A DNA stretch of 64,000 nucleotides from an uncultured Sphingomonas sp. (GTDB lineage: Bacteria; Pseudomonadota; Alphaproteobacteria; Sphingomonadales; Sphingomonadaceae), in NCBI GenBank assembly GCA_913777325.1, contig CAJYSA010000047.1, forward strand, positions 62,001 through 126,000, in the 5' to 3' direction. Numbering within the stretch: the first letter of the stretch is position 1; every line of letters starts with the position of its first letter. The position numbers and the translations under genes are program-made. Shown in pieces: positions 8,297 through 15,036 of the stretch. The notes below the pieces were generated by a model. It saw nothing but the letters and a program-made list of their open reading frames with translations, did no database searches and was not told the origin of the DNA.

Positions 8297-8676
8297 GCCC
8301 GTTCGATCCACGGCGTAATCGTCTGCGAGCCGTGATAGATCAGCCCGCGATAGCGCTCCGCCACCTCACAAACACGGCGGTGAAACCAGCGCGAGTTGTC
8401 GAACGTGACCACCGACCAATCGGTCAGCGCGTCCAATTCGGCGACGATTACCTTCGCCCGGTCGAACGTGTCCGCGATCGACATGACGGAATAGCTGCTG
8501 GGGATGTGCGTCACCACCCACAGGGCGGGCATCGCATCATCGGGGATGCTGCTCCACAAGTCCCAATGGAATGGGCGAAAGTCGAGCGCGAACGAACCCT
8601 TGATCCAACCCGCGACGGTGGTCAGCCCGGTGGGTGTGATCGCCGAGAAGCCGCCCGGCACCCAACCGTCGCTCAC
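8293..8676 (-). CDS. Phage hypothetical protein
   Basis: A 127-residue protein with no family I can name. It is rich in aromatic residues (WDLWSSIPDD, RWFHRRVCEVAERYRG) and contains no obvious metal or nucleotide site, no signal peptide and no membrane segment. It starts with GTG at 8676, overlapping the preceding stop (GTGA), and its own stop overlaps the methyltransferase ATG. That tight coupling makes it a likely real early gene. Confidence 0.55.
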   Translation of the reverse strand: MSDGWVPGGFSAITPTGLTTVAGWIKGSFALDFRPFHWDLWSSIPDDAMPALWVVTHIPSSYSVMSIADTFDRAKVIVAELDALTDWSVVTFDNSRWFHRRVCEVAERYRGLIYHGSQTITPWIERA

Positions 8677-9224
8677 GCTTCCACCTCAAGCCCGCGCTCG
8701 ATCACGCGCGCCAGCATCGCACCGGGCAGCGTCCCCGCCGCGCGCGACTGATCGACGACGCGCGCCCACAGGTCCGGCCACTGCCGCCGAACGGTTGCGA
8801 TCAGGTCCGCCGGTGTCTCCACGAAGGCGGTGGCGATCGTCTCCGATGCCGACGCCGCACGAAGCCGCGCGCGATAGGCTGGATGGATGCGCCGAGCCGG
8901 CGCGCGTTCCCGCGCCGGGGCATAGGCGGCGTCGATCGACGGATCACGCTGGGACCGCGCCTTCGCGTTCGACACCGCCGTCGCGCCGCCATATTCCCCG
9001 CCGCCCAGCGTGACCGGAACGTCGCCCGGTCCGTCGGGATGGGCGGCGATGAAGGCGCCGATCGCGTTGCTCAATCGCCGCAGCGGAAACGCCTTGCGCC
9101 CCACCTCCAGGACGATCGCGGGCGACAGGCCCGCCGCCGCCGCGAATTCCCGACGCGTGATCCCGTGGCGCGCGCAATAGCCGTCGAGCACTTGCTCCAG
9201 TTCGCTCCCCAGCATCCGCGTCAT
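8673..9224 (-). CDS. Phage HTH protein, regulator-like
   Basis: A 183-residue protein whose first 60 residues form a helix-turn-helix (LEQVLDGYCARHGITRREF then AAGLSPAIVLEVG). The middle is a basic, Ala/Arg-rich linker and the C-terminal third is helical (DLWARVVDQSRAAGTLPGAM). This layout suggests a DNA-binding regulator or replication initiator. The ATG at 9224 overlaps the upstream stop and the stop overlaps the next GTG. Confidence 0.55.
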   Translation of the reverse strand: MTRMLGSELEQVLDGYCARHGITRREFAAAAGLSPAIVLEVGRKAFPLRRLSNAIGAFIAAHPDGPGDVPVTLGGGEYGGATAVSNAKARSQRDPSIDAAYAPARERAPARRIHPAYRARLRAASASETIATAFVETPADLIATVRRQWPDLWARVVDQSRAAGTLPGAMLARVIERGLEVEA

Positions 9225-9862
9225 GCCACACCTCGCTTCGTGGATTTGCCGGTGCCGACGATCGTCACGATGCGCGGCTGTCCCGGCCCTTGTTCGTCGA
9301 TCACGATCCGCTTCGCCTGACGCAGCAGCCGCACCCGGTAGCTCGCCGCCACCGCGTCGCGCAGCCCGGCCGCACGCGCCAGATCGGCGTTCGTCGGGCA
9401 GGGCTGACCGAAGTTCGCCGCACGCTTGAGTGCGCGAAACACGATCTCTGTCGGATCCTCGTCGTCGATCGCGGAGCGCGGCGGCGCCTTGCGACCGACG
9501 ACGATCGGCGGATCGGCACGCACCGCGACATAGTTCCAGCCGCCACCGTCACGGCGCTTGTGATGCAGCCGCACCAACCCGTCGCGATCCGCCGCCGCCG
9601 CCGCGTCCCAGATCGGCAGCTTGCGCGGCGGCACGCCGCCCCACGCCACGATCAGCGTCGCGCCGACGTCGGCGCCGTCCAGCCACGCCTCGAACGCGGC
9701 GATCGTCACGCCGCCCGCCAGGGCGTCCACGACGCCCGTCATGGTAGGGAAATCCGGCGGGACAGCATGGAGCAACAGGGGAAAATCCCACTGCCCCGCC
9801 GGCACGACGCGGGAAGGGGGGTAAACACCCGCGCCGTGGTCTCGAAAAATCGCATGGGTCAG
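9221..9862 (-). CDS. Phage hypothetical protein, probable CTG start
   Basis: Only residues downstream of the previous stop look like protein; the longer frame upstream is a shadow of the next gene. In the credible part no ATG or good GTG/TTG is in frame near the beginning. The only start that keeps the 4-base overlap seen throughout this operon is CTG at 9862-9860 (CTGA), giving 213 residues (THAIFRDHGAGVYPP...). An in-frame GTG at about residue 22 is the alternative but has no ribosome site. The C-terminal half carries a helix-turn-helix-like stretch (LARAAGLRDAVAASYRVRLL) as in replication or regulatory proteins. Function is unknown. Confidence 0.5.
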   Translation of the reverse strand: MTHAIFRDHGAGVYPPSRVVPAGQWDFPLLLHAVPPDFPTMTGVVDALAGGVTIAAFEAWLDGADVGATLIVAWGGVPPRKLPIWDAAAAADRDGLVRLHHKRRDGGGWNYVAVRADPPIVVGRKAPPRSAIDDEDPTEIVFRALKRAANFGQPCPTNADLARAAGLRDAVAASYRVRLLRQAKRIVIDEQGPGQPRIVTIVGTGKSTKRGVA

Positions 9863-10131
9863 GCAGCCGCCTTCGCGTCGTCGGCGTCGAACCAACCCGC
9901 CTGCGCGGGCCTGTTGAAGTCGCGCGGGCGCACCCCGCACCGCTTCGTCAGCGCGTGCCCGGTCGCAATGCCCGGCTCCAGCGAACCGTCGATCATGCGT
10001 TGCAGGAACGAGCCGGACGCACCCACGCGCGCCGACGCCCCGTCCAGGTCGCCGCCGAACTCGCGCGCGATCCACCGCGCAATGATCCGCGCGCCTTCGT
10101 TCGGCGCGCGCGCCATCAGATGCATCTTCAT
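9859..10131 (-). CDS. Small phage HTH-like protein
   Basis: A 90-residue early protein. Residues 14-60 (IIARWIAREFGGDLDGASARVG, then a turn and LQRMIDGS) look like a lambda-repressor-type helix-turn-helix, so it may be a second small regulator. The ATG at 10131 overlaps the upstream stop (ATGA), and an in-frame ATG two codons later is an equal candidate. No other feature is visible. Confidence 0.5.
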   Translation of the reverse strand: MKMHLMARAPNEGARIIARWIAREFGGDLDGASARVGASGSFLQRMIDGSLEPGIATGHALTKRCGVRPRDFNRPAQAGWFDADDAKAAA

Positions 10132-10598
10132 GCCCCGTCTCCCTCGATCATCGCCAATTCGGCATCCATCAGCGCCAGCAGCTCGAAGAGCTTGGCAATC
10201 TCACCGCGCACCCGGCGCGCCTCGTCGGCGTCCACCCGACCGTCTTTCAGCGCCTCGCACATCGCCGCGGAAACGGCGGCGCCTTCCTTCGCCTTGCGCG
10301 CCAGCAGCGCCCACAGGTCGGCGCCGGTCGCCCGAACCTCCGGGATCGGCACGAAGACGCCGCCGTTCAGCCGGCAAAGGATGCTGGTGATCGGGGGAAA
10401 GCCGGCACGATCGCGCGCCAGCGGCTCCAGCGCGACGATCACGTCCAGCGGCGGAAACGCCTTGGGATGGACCTTGGAATAATAGGTCTGAAGCGTCGAC
10501 TTGCCGACGCGACAAAACAGTGCCGCCGCCTCGACCCCGCCGACCGCTTCGATCAGCGCCTCGAACGATTGCTTGAGGTGCAACTCGCGCGGGGTCAT
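10128..10598 (-). CDS. Phage regulatory protein with N-terminal HTH (CII-like)
   Basis: A 156-residue protein. Residues 8-60 contain a helix-turn-helix (FEALIEAVGGVEAAALF, then GKSTLQTYYSKVHP), resembling phage CII-type or toxin-antitoxin-type regulators. The remainder is helical, with a long C-terminal helix pair (ARRVRGEIAKLFELLALM). It lies early in the leftward operon, a few genes after cro, where CII or a replication initiator commonly sits. The exact role is inferred. Confidence 0.55.
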   Translation of the reverse strand: MTPRELHLKQSFEALIEAVGGVEAAALFCRVGKSTLQTYYSKVHPKAFPPLDVIVALEPLARDRAGFPPITSILCRLNGGVFVPIPEVRATGADLWALLARKAKEGAAVSAAMCEALKDGRVDADEARRVRGEIAKLFELLALMDAELAMIEGDGA

Positions 10599-11050
10599 GC
10601 TCGCCCGCCCCAGTGAAAGGAGTTCACCGAATGGCGATACAGGACATGACCAACACCCGTGTCGGCAGCGGCAATGGTCGCGTGGCGATGCAGGTCAGCA
10701 TTGACGGGCGCCCGCGCACGATCATGATCGAACCGGAAGCCGCGATCCAGATCGCCAATCAGATCGCGACCGAGGCGGTGCGCCTTCTTTCGCGCGGCGC
10801 CACCGCCGACATGGGCGTCGACACGATCCTGCTGCACCCGTTCGATGCACGCGGGCAGGCGCACCTGATGCTGGGGACCGAACATGGCCCGTTTACATTC
10901 CGCCTGGGCGCAAAGGCGCTTCAGTCCCTCGCCGCTGCCGCCGAGGGCGCGCTGGAGCACGGCGATGTCGGCGGGCAGGTGTGAGAACAGCCGGGCGTAA
11001 CGCTCTGCTACGCCCATGTCGGACGCGGCCAGATAGTCGTCGCGGGTCAC
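10595..11050 (-). CDS. Phage early ORF, N-terminal part plausibly coding
   Basis: This frame starts at a GTG that overlaps the preceding stop (GTGA) and ends in an ATGA overlap with the next gene, as if it were one more link in the leftward operon. Its first 50 residues (TRDDYLAASDMGVAERYARL...) have high GC in codon third positions and read like a helical protein. The last 100 residues do not: third-position GC drops and composition turns into an antisense-like His/Arg mix exactly where the plus-strand gene 10631-10984 lies. Either the real protein is short and truncated by sequence change, or the two genes genuinely overlap. Confidence 0.35.
   Translation of the reverse strand: MTRDDYLAASDMGVAERYARLFSHLPADIAVLQRALGGSGEGLKRLCAQAECKRAMFGPQHQVRLPACIERVQQDRVDAHVGGGAARKKAHRLGRDLIGDLDRGFRFDHDRARAPVNADLHRHATIAAADTGVGHVLYRHSVNSFHWGGRA
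10631..10984 (+). CDS. Small protein encoded antisense to the early operon
   Basis: A 117-residue frame with an excellent ribosome site (AAAGGAG, nine bases before the ATG) and high third-position GC along its length, both better than the opposing minus-strand frame over 10631-10890. The protein reads MAIQDMTNTRVGSGNGRVAM with alternating strands, then a helix (IQIANQIATEAVRLL) and a C-terminal Ala-rich helix. I recognise no family. It stands alone on the plus strand inside a leftward phage operon, so it may have its own promoter and be expressed in the lysogen. Confidence 0.55.
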   Translation: MAIQDMTNTRVGSGNGRVAMQVSIDGRPRTIMIEPEAAIQIANQIATEAVRLLSRGATADMGVDTILLHPFDARGQAHLMLGTEHGPFTFRLGAKALQSLAAAAEGALEHGDVGGQV

Positions 11051-11136
11051 GCCGCCACCACGCCGGAAATCTCAATCACGTTTCCGGATGACGTTTCGCC
11101 CGCGTAACGGGCATCGCCGTGTTCATGATGCTTCAT
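11047..11136 (-). CDS. Tiny 29-residue phage ORF between cro and next gene
   Basis: The ATG at 11136 overlaps the cro stop (ATGA) and the TGA at 11049-11047 overlaps the following GTG (GTGA). The peptide begins MKHHEHGDARYAG and is otherwise featureless. Its only support is this double 4-base overlap, which continues the pattern of the whole operon. It may serve as a coupling peptide. Confidence 0.4.
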   Translation of the reverse strand: MKHHEHGDARYAGETSSGNVIEISGVVAA

Positions 11137-11333
11137 GCCGCCCGCACCTCGACCAGCAGATCAGCCGAGCGGACATTACCGTTGGTTGCCTGCTCGATCT
11201 TGACCGCCAGCGGCAGCGAAGGCTGCCGCTGGCCATATGCGATCTTGCGGATCGTCGTGAGCGACTCACCAATGCGATCGGCAAAATCTTCGACCCGTTC
11301 GTTGGTGGCCTTGAGATGATCGAGCAGCTTCAT
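11133..11333 (-). CDS. Cro-like phage repressor
   Basis: A 66-residue helix-turn-helix protein (FADRIGESLTTIRKIAYG, then PLAVKIEQATNG) of the size of lambda Cro or YdaS-type proteins. It is divergent from the CI-like gene and is the first gene of the leftward operon, the classical place of cro. A candidate promoter reads leftward as TTGCGG at 11368-11363 and TAACTC at 11345-11340, which would start transcription at or next to the ATG and make the mRNA leaderless. The operator at 11342-11360 covers that minus-10. Confidence 0.8.
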   Translation of the reverse strand: MKLLDHLKATNERVEDFADRIGESLTTIRKIAYGQRQPSLPLAVKIEQATNGNVRSADLLVEVRAA

Positions 11334-11341
11334 AGCCGCGA

Positions 11342-11360
11342 GTTACCCGCACCGGGTAAC
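11342..11360. promoter_or_regulatory. Phage operator site 1 (cro/cI interval)
   Basis: The 19-base palindrome GTTACCCGCACCGGGTAAC has two perfect 8-base arms and a 3-base centre. It lies nine bases before the cro start codon and overlaps the candidate minus-10 of the leftward promoter. It is the best-matched of four similar sites around the repressor gene. Confidence 0.75.
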
Positions 11361-11376
11361 TGCCGCAAGGGAATTC

Positions 11377-11395
11377 GTTACCCCACGCGGGTTAT
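11377..11395. promoter_or_regulatory. Phage operator site 2 (cro/cI interval)
   Basis: GTTACCCCACGCGGGTTAT is an imperfect copy of the 19-base operator, centred 35 bases from site 1. It lies between the cro promoter and the cI start at 11430 and so could control cI itself. Confidence 0.65.
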
Positions 11396-11429
11396 CGACC
11401 TTTCCCACGCGTTGCCCAACAAGCCGAAC

Positions 11430-12005
11430 ATGGCCAACAACATCAAAAAGCTCCGCGAGCGCGCCGAGTTGACGCAGCAGCAACTGGCCGACCGGGTCGG
11501 AACGGGGAAATCGACGATCGTCAAGCTGGAGCGGGGGGAGCGCCCACTACACGACCGCTGGCTAACAAGAATTAGTGAAGCGCTTGACTGCCAACCGACC
11601 GATCTGCTTGATGATGATGTGGCAATTGTAGGGCGTATCGGAGCGGGCGGCTCTATTTCGTACGACGATGTAGGCTCCGACGACCGGATCGCTCGACCGC
11701 CAGAGACGTCAGGGCAGCTTGTAGGGCTTGAGGTGCAGGGTGATTCGATGCTGCCCAAGTTTGACCCCGGCGACATCGTCTTCATCAGCCGCAACCATGA
11801 CGGGGTCGATCCAGCGGATATTGGTGCGTATTGCGCTGTCAGGCTAACAACAGGCGAGACATATCTAAAACGCCTGACACGTAGCCCAGCCTCCAATCGG
11901 TTCACTCTCCGTAGCCTCAACGCGGCAGATATCGAGGATGTGGAGCTGGAATGGGCAACTCCCGTGCGCGCCATCACGCCCAGCGCCGCACGACGATTTC
12001 GGTAG
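11430..12005 (+). CDS. CI-like prophage repressor with LexA-type (S24) protease domain
   Basis: A 191-residue repressor that should hold the prophage silent and self-cleave during the SOS response. Residues 1-60 are an XRE helix-turn-helix (LTQQQLADRVGTGKSTIVKL). A likely cleavage bond is Ala72-Gly73, and the S24 domain has the catalytic Ser106 (QGDSM) and Lys147 (TYLKRL). The ATG at 11430 is chosen because the HTH begins there; no clear ribosome site precedes it. GC content is lower than in neighbouring genes. Operators flank the gene on both sides. Confidence 0.88.
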   Translation: MANNIKKLRERAELTQQQLADRVGTGKSTIVKLERGERPLHDRWLTRISEALDCQPTDLLDDDVAIVGRIGAGGSISYDDVGSDDRIARPPETSGQLVGLEVQGDSMLPKFDPGDIVFISRNHDGVDPADIGAYCAVRLTTGETYLKRLTRSPASNRFTLRSLNAADIEDVELEWATPVRAITPSAARRFR

Positions 12006-12023
12006 TTACCCACATTGGGTTTC
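12005..12023. promoter_or_regulatory. Phage operator site 3 (downstream of cI)
   Basis: GTTACCCACATTGGGTTTC matches the left half of the 19-base operator perfectly and the right half less well. It begins at the last base of the cI stop codon, 33 bases before site 4. Confidence 0.55.
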
Positions 12024-12031
12024 TTTTTTCA

Positions 12032-12058
12032 TTGACGATTACCCACTGCGGGTAATAT
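12032..12058 (+). promoter_or_regulatory. Rightward promoter of the integrase operon
   Basis: TTGACG at 12032-12037 and TAATAT at 12053-12058 form a strong sigma-70 type promoter with a slightly short 15-base spacer. The spacer is filled by operator site 4, so repressor bound there would shut the operon that starts at 12113. Confidence 0.6.
12038..12056. promoter_or_regulatory. Phage operator site 4 (over rightward promoter)
   Basis: ATTACCCACTGCGGGTAAT has perfect 7-base arms around a 5-base centre and the same 19-base length as sites 1-3. It covers the spacer and part of the minus-10 of the promoter at 12032-12058. Confidence 0.75.
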
Positions 12059-12112
12059 TGCCCTCCTGCGCCTGACCCCGGCCTTCCGCTGCGGTGGCGA
12101 CGGGAGACCGTC

Positions 12113-12280
12113 ATGCGACATTCCTTGCGCGATCCCGCACGGATCGCCACCACCCTCTTCCCAGTTGAGGACGCCCGCCGCGACTGGACCGAAACCGCCG
12201 CGCTGATCCTCGTCGCGATCGGCGCGATCTACTTCGTCGCCCACTTCGCCGTCGCCTACCTCCGGGGACCGCTGTCGTGA
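12113..12280 (+). CDS. Small phage membrane protein (55 residues)
   Basis: The frame ATG 12113 to TGA 12280 encodes a charged N-terminus (MRHSLRDPARIATTLF) followed by one membrane segment (about residues 30-50, AALILVAIGAIYFVAHFAVA). It is the first gene after the operator-controlled rightward promoter. Small single-span proteins at this location in prophages are sometimes superinfection-exclusion factors, but nothing in the sequence proves that. The stop overlaps the next GTG by four bases. Confidence 0.6.
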   Translation: MRHSLRDPARIATTLFPVEDARRDWTETAALILVAIGAIYFVAHFAVAYLRGPLS

Positions 12281-12453
12281 CCCCGTGGACGATCCTTGGA
12301 TGGATGGCGGTCACGATCGGCGCCATCGTCATGATCGCTTTTCCGGTCGCGGTGGTGATCGTGCTTTGCGAACGCCGCCGGGCGCTCGACGACTTCAACC
12401 GCATGGAGCGCGATCTACCGCGCCACCCCCGCCCAACGCGGCGATTCCGATGA
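12277..12453 (+). CDS. Small phage membrane protein (58 residues)
   Basis: The frame starts at a GTG that overlaps the previous stop (GTGA) and ends at 12453. One long hydrophobic stretch (ILGWMAVTIGAIVMIAFPVA) is followed by a very basic tail (CERRRALDDFNRMERD), giving an N-out, C-in topology by the positive-inside rule. It may act with the preceding membrane protein. Function is unknown. Confidence 0.6.
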   Translation: MTPWTILGWMAVTIGAIVMIAFPVAVVIVLCERRRALDDFNRMERDLPRHPRPTRRFR

Positions 12454-12893
12454 CCGCCGCCGACCTCGATTGGTCAATCATCGAGCGCGCGCGCGTGATC
12501 GCCGAGGAAGAGATCGGCGGTCAGCCCCCACGCTGCACCGGCCCCCAGGCTGACCGCTACAACGCCGCCTTCAATGCCGTCGTAAAGGCTCTGACGCCCT
12601 CGGCCTGCATCGCGCCGGATCGCCCCCGCTTAATCGAGCGCAAGCTGGACGACGAATGCGGTTGCCCGGAGGAACTGTGGGAAGCGTTCGGCGCACACCT
12701 GCAAATGCACCTTGCTGCTGGCGCGCCTTCAAACGCGCACGCCGACTACGGCGACGAAGGCGAGGCGGAAATGGAGGTGACCGCCGCGACGCACGATCTT
12801 GCACGTGCTGCGATCTTCGGGTGGGCGCGCGAATTGGAACGTCCCGGCGCCGCCAGAGGCGCCCCCACCGGCGCGGTGAAGGCACATGCCTGA
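12450..12893 (+). CDS. Phage hypothetical protein
   Basis: A 147-residue acidic, helical protein. The ATG at 12450 overlaps the preceding stop (ATGA). It has four Cys/Asp-rich positions near the middle (KLDDECGCPEELW) but no complete metal site. It lies in the rightward operon with integrase, so it may be an accessory gene for lysogeny. I do not recognise it. Confidence 0.5.
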   Translation: MTAADLDWSIIERARVIAEEEIGGQPPRCTGPQADRYNAAFNAVVKALTPSACIAPDRPRLIERKLDDECGCPEELWEAFGAHLQMHLAAGAPSNAHADYGDEGEAEMEVTAATHDLARAAIFGWARELERPGAARGAPTGAVKAHA

Positions 12894-13401
12894 CCTCCCC
12901 TTCACCAATGACCTGCCCTATTGCGGCTGGGCCGCGCTGCGGCTGCTGCGCGAACGCGAAGCCGGCTACGCCCGCCGCGTCAGCGAAGGCAAGATGACGC
13001 AGGTTGAGGCATCGCATCAAATTGCCGTCGCCTCGGCACTGGTCGCGGAGTGGCGCTGGGCGATCGACCCGGCCACACCGCCCTTCCCTGTCGATCATCC
13101 GGCGTGGCGCCCGTTCGGCGCACATCAGGCCGACATCATGCGCCAGTTGCGCGACACGGCGGCATGGGAACACCGCCGCGCCGCCGCCGCGCCGGCCAGC
13201 GCGCCGCTTCGCGAACGCGCATTGCTCGCCGACGCTTTGCTCTGGCATCAGGACGCACCGGATGCCTGTTGGCCACCGATCATCCATTATGGCCTGATCG
13301 CCCGCCGCAAGCCGTCCCAGCGCTACGTGCCCGATCCCGAGGACGAACCCCTCTATCAGGCGCTTGGGCTGACGCTTCCGCCGCTGGCGCGGGTGGCATG
13401 A
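12886..13401 (+). CDS. Phage hypothetical protein
   Basis: A 171-residue protein beginning MPDLPFTNDLPYCGWAALR, overlapping the previous gene by eight bases. It contains a helical region with many Trp residues (LVAEWRWAIDPATPPF, WRPFGAHQADIM) and a C-terminal part with a conserved-looking WHQDAP motif. No known domain is evident, and it has no membrane segments. Confidence 0.5.
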   Translation: MPDLPFTNDLPYCGWAALRLLREREAGYARRVSEGKMTQVEASHQIAVASALVAEWRWAIDPATPPFPVDHPAWRPFGAHQADIMRQLRDTAAWEHRRAAAAPASAPLRERALLADALLWHQDAPDACWPPIIHYGLIARRKPSQRYVPDPEDEPLYQALGLTLPPLARVA

Positions 13402-13733
13402 TGGACGTGTTACACGCCCCCGCCACGGGTATCTGTCCCGAGTGTCAGCAGCCGTTCGTGCTGGCGCAGGACACGCAGCTATTCTGCTGCGCCGCGCATC
13501 GCGTCGCGTGGAACAATCGCATGACGGTGCGCGGGCGCGTCGCCACGCCGCTGATGATCGCCGCCCGGCTGACGCGCAATGGCACGCGCGGCCATTCGAT
13601 CAGCGGCTATCGCGCCAGTAGCGACCTGGACACCCTCATTCGCCGATGGCGGCGGGAAGACGACGCCGAGGGCCGCATGTCGACCGTCATCTACGTTGAT
13701 CGCCGCTACGCGCTGGGATTTGATCCGCTATGA
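13398..13733 (+). CDS. Phage zinc-ribbon protein
   Basis: A 111-residue protein with an N-terminal CPEC...CCAAH set (residues about 14-37) that should bind one zinc ion, followed by a basic region (RRWRREDDAEGR). Small zinc-ribbon proteins in phage early operons often bind DNA or modify host transcription. Two start codons (13398 and 13401) are adjacent; the first makes an ATGA overlap with the upstream stop. Confidence 0.6.
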   Translation: MMDVLHAPATGICPECQQPFVLAQDTQLFCCAAHRVAWNNRMTVRGRVATPLMIAARLTRNGTRGHSISGYRASSDLDTLIRRWRREDDAEGRMSTVIYVDRRYALGFDPL

Positions 13734-14032
13734 AGATGGAGCGCATCACGCCGCCCGACGCGGCCGAGGTGCCACACCGCACGATCGTCGCCGCATGGCC
13801 GCGCCTGCTGTCGATCGACTTGGCCGCGCAATACCTGTCCTTGAGCGCGTCGACGATCCGTGCCGAGGGGCCGGAGCCGAAGCGCCACGGCCGACGCGTG
13901 CTGTACGACATCCGCGACCTCGATCGCTGGGCCGACCGCCTCGACGGTCAGCCACTGGACGAGCGCCAGGAAGAAGACGAAGCTGCCGCACTCGAGAAGC
14001 GGTGGATGGACAAGAGACGTGCCCGTGGCTGA
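13730..14032 (+). CDS. AlpA/excisionase-like HTH protein
   Basis: A 100-residue MerR-like winged helix of the helix_turn_helix_17 type: LLSIDLAAQYLSLSASTIRA, then the wing RHGRRVLYDIRDLDRWADRL. Proteins of this shape next to an integrase usually direct excision or regulate the integrase. The ATG at 13730 overlaps the previous stop, and the stop lies inside the beginning of the integrase gene. Confidence 0.75.
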   Translation: MKMERITPPDAAEVPHRTIVAAWPRLLSIDLAAQYLSLSASTIRAEGPEPKRHGRRVLYDIRDLDRWADRLDGQPLDERQEEDEAAALEKRWMDKRRARG

Positions 14033-15029
14033 CGTTCCGTACACCTATGTCATTCGCAAGCCGAACGGCCGCGAATACTGGCGCTTCCGGCGCGGCAAGC
14101 TGCACACTGCGCTACCGGGCAAACCCGGCGAGGTCGCATTCCAGAAGGAATATGCGCGGCTACTTGAACTCTCGCAGGCTCCCGAACCAAAGGCCGCCGC
14201 CGAGGGCACCTTCGCTGCGCTGATCGCAGCGTACCGGGTCAGCGCCGAGTTCAAGGCGTTGCGACCGTCAACGCAGACCGATTACGAGAACACGCTCGAC
14301 TTGCTGAAAGACGAGCTGGGCGACGCGCCCTATCGCCTCATCACACAGGCGATGGTGAAGGCGATCCGCGACGACCTCGCCGCCACGCCGCGCAAGGCGC
14401 ACAAGGTCAAGCAGATGGTCAGCCGCCTGTATAGCTGGGCAGCCGAAGAGAATCTGGTAAGAGAGGGGCACAACCCCGCCGCGAAGATCAAGCGGCTCAA
14501 GGTTCGCGCCAAGACCATCACCCCTTGGTCCGACAGTGAGATCGCGCTGTTCCTCGCCCATGCCCCGGCCCACCTCAAGATGGCGGTGACGCTGATGCTG
14601 TTCACCGGCCAGCGCGTCGAGGACGTCGCCTCGATGGAGTGGACCCAATATCAAGGCAGCTTCGTCCGCGTCCGCCAGTCGAAGACCGATGAAATGCTGG
14701 AGGTGGCCGTTCACCCGCGCTTGGCCGCCGTGCTAGACCCGGTGAAAATTCGACGCGGCCGCATCTGCAAATCAGCGAAGGGGCGCCCCTACACCGCCAA
14801 CGCGCTTCGCAAGGCTATCAGCGACCAATGCGCCGCGATCGACGGAATGCCTGCGCGATCGTCGCACGGGCTGCGCTACGCTGCGGCCGGAATGTTGGAG
14901 GAAGCCGGGTGCACGGTCGGCGAGATCACGTCCGTGATCGGACACCGCACCTACCAGATGGCGATGAAATACCTCACCGCCCGCCGAAACAGCGCCGCCG
15001 CAATGGCGCGGTTAGAACGGCAGGCATGA
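14025..15029 (+). CDS. int: Prophage tyrosine recombinase (integrase)
   Basis: A 334-residue site-specific recombinase that integrates and excises the prophage. An AP2-like arm-binding N-terminus (residues 1-60) and a core-binding domain (63-160) precede the catalytic domain. All active-site residues are present: Arg197 (FTGQRVED), Lys220, His281 and Arg284 (HGLRYA), His307 (GHRTY) and the nucleophile Tyr316 (MKYLTAR). GTG at 14025 is preferred because AAGAG lies nine bases before it; GTG at 14019 is the alternative. The start overlaps the excisionase-like gene. Confidence 0.9.
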   Translation: MADVPYTYVIRKPNGREYWRFRRGKLHTALPGKPGEVAFQKEYARLLELSQAPEPKAAAEGTFAALIAAYRVSAEFKALRPSTQTDYENTLDLLKDELGDAPYRLITQAMVKAIRDDLAATPRKAHKVKQMVSRLYSWAAEENLVREGHNPAAKIKRLKVRAKTITPWSDSEIALFLAHAPAHLKMAVTLMLFTGQRVEDVASMEWTQYQGSFVRVRQSKTDEMLEVAVHPRLAAVLDPVKIRRGRICKSAKGRPYTANALRKAISDQCAAIDGMPARSSHGLRYAAAGMLEEAGCTVGEITSVIGHRTYQMAMKYLTARRNSAAAMARLERQA

Positions 15030-15036
15030 AGCCGAA

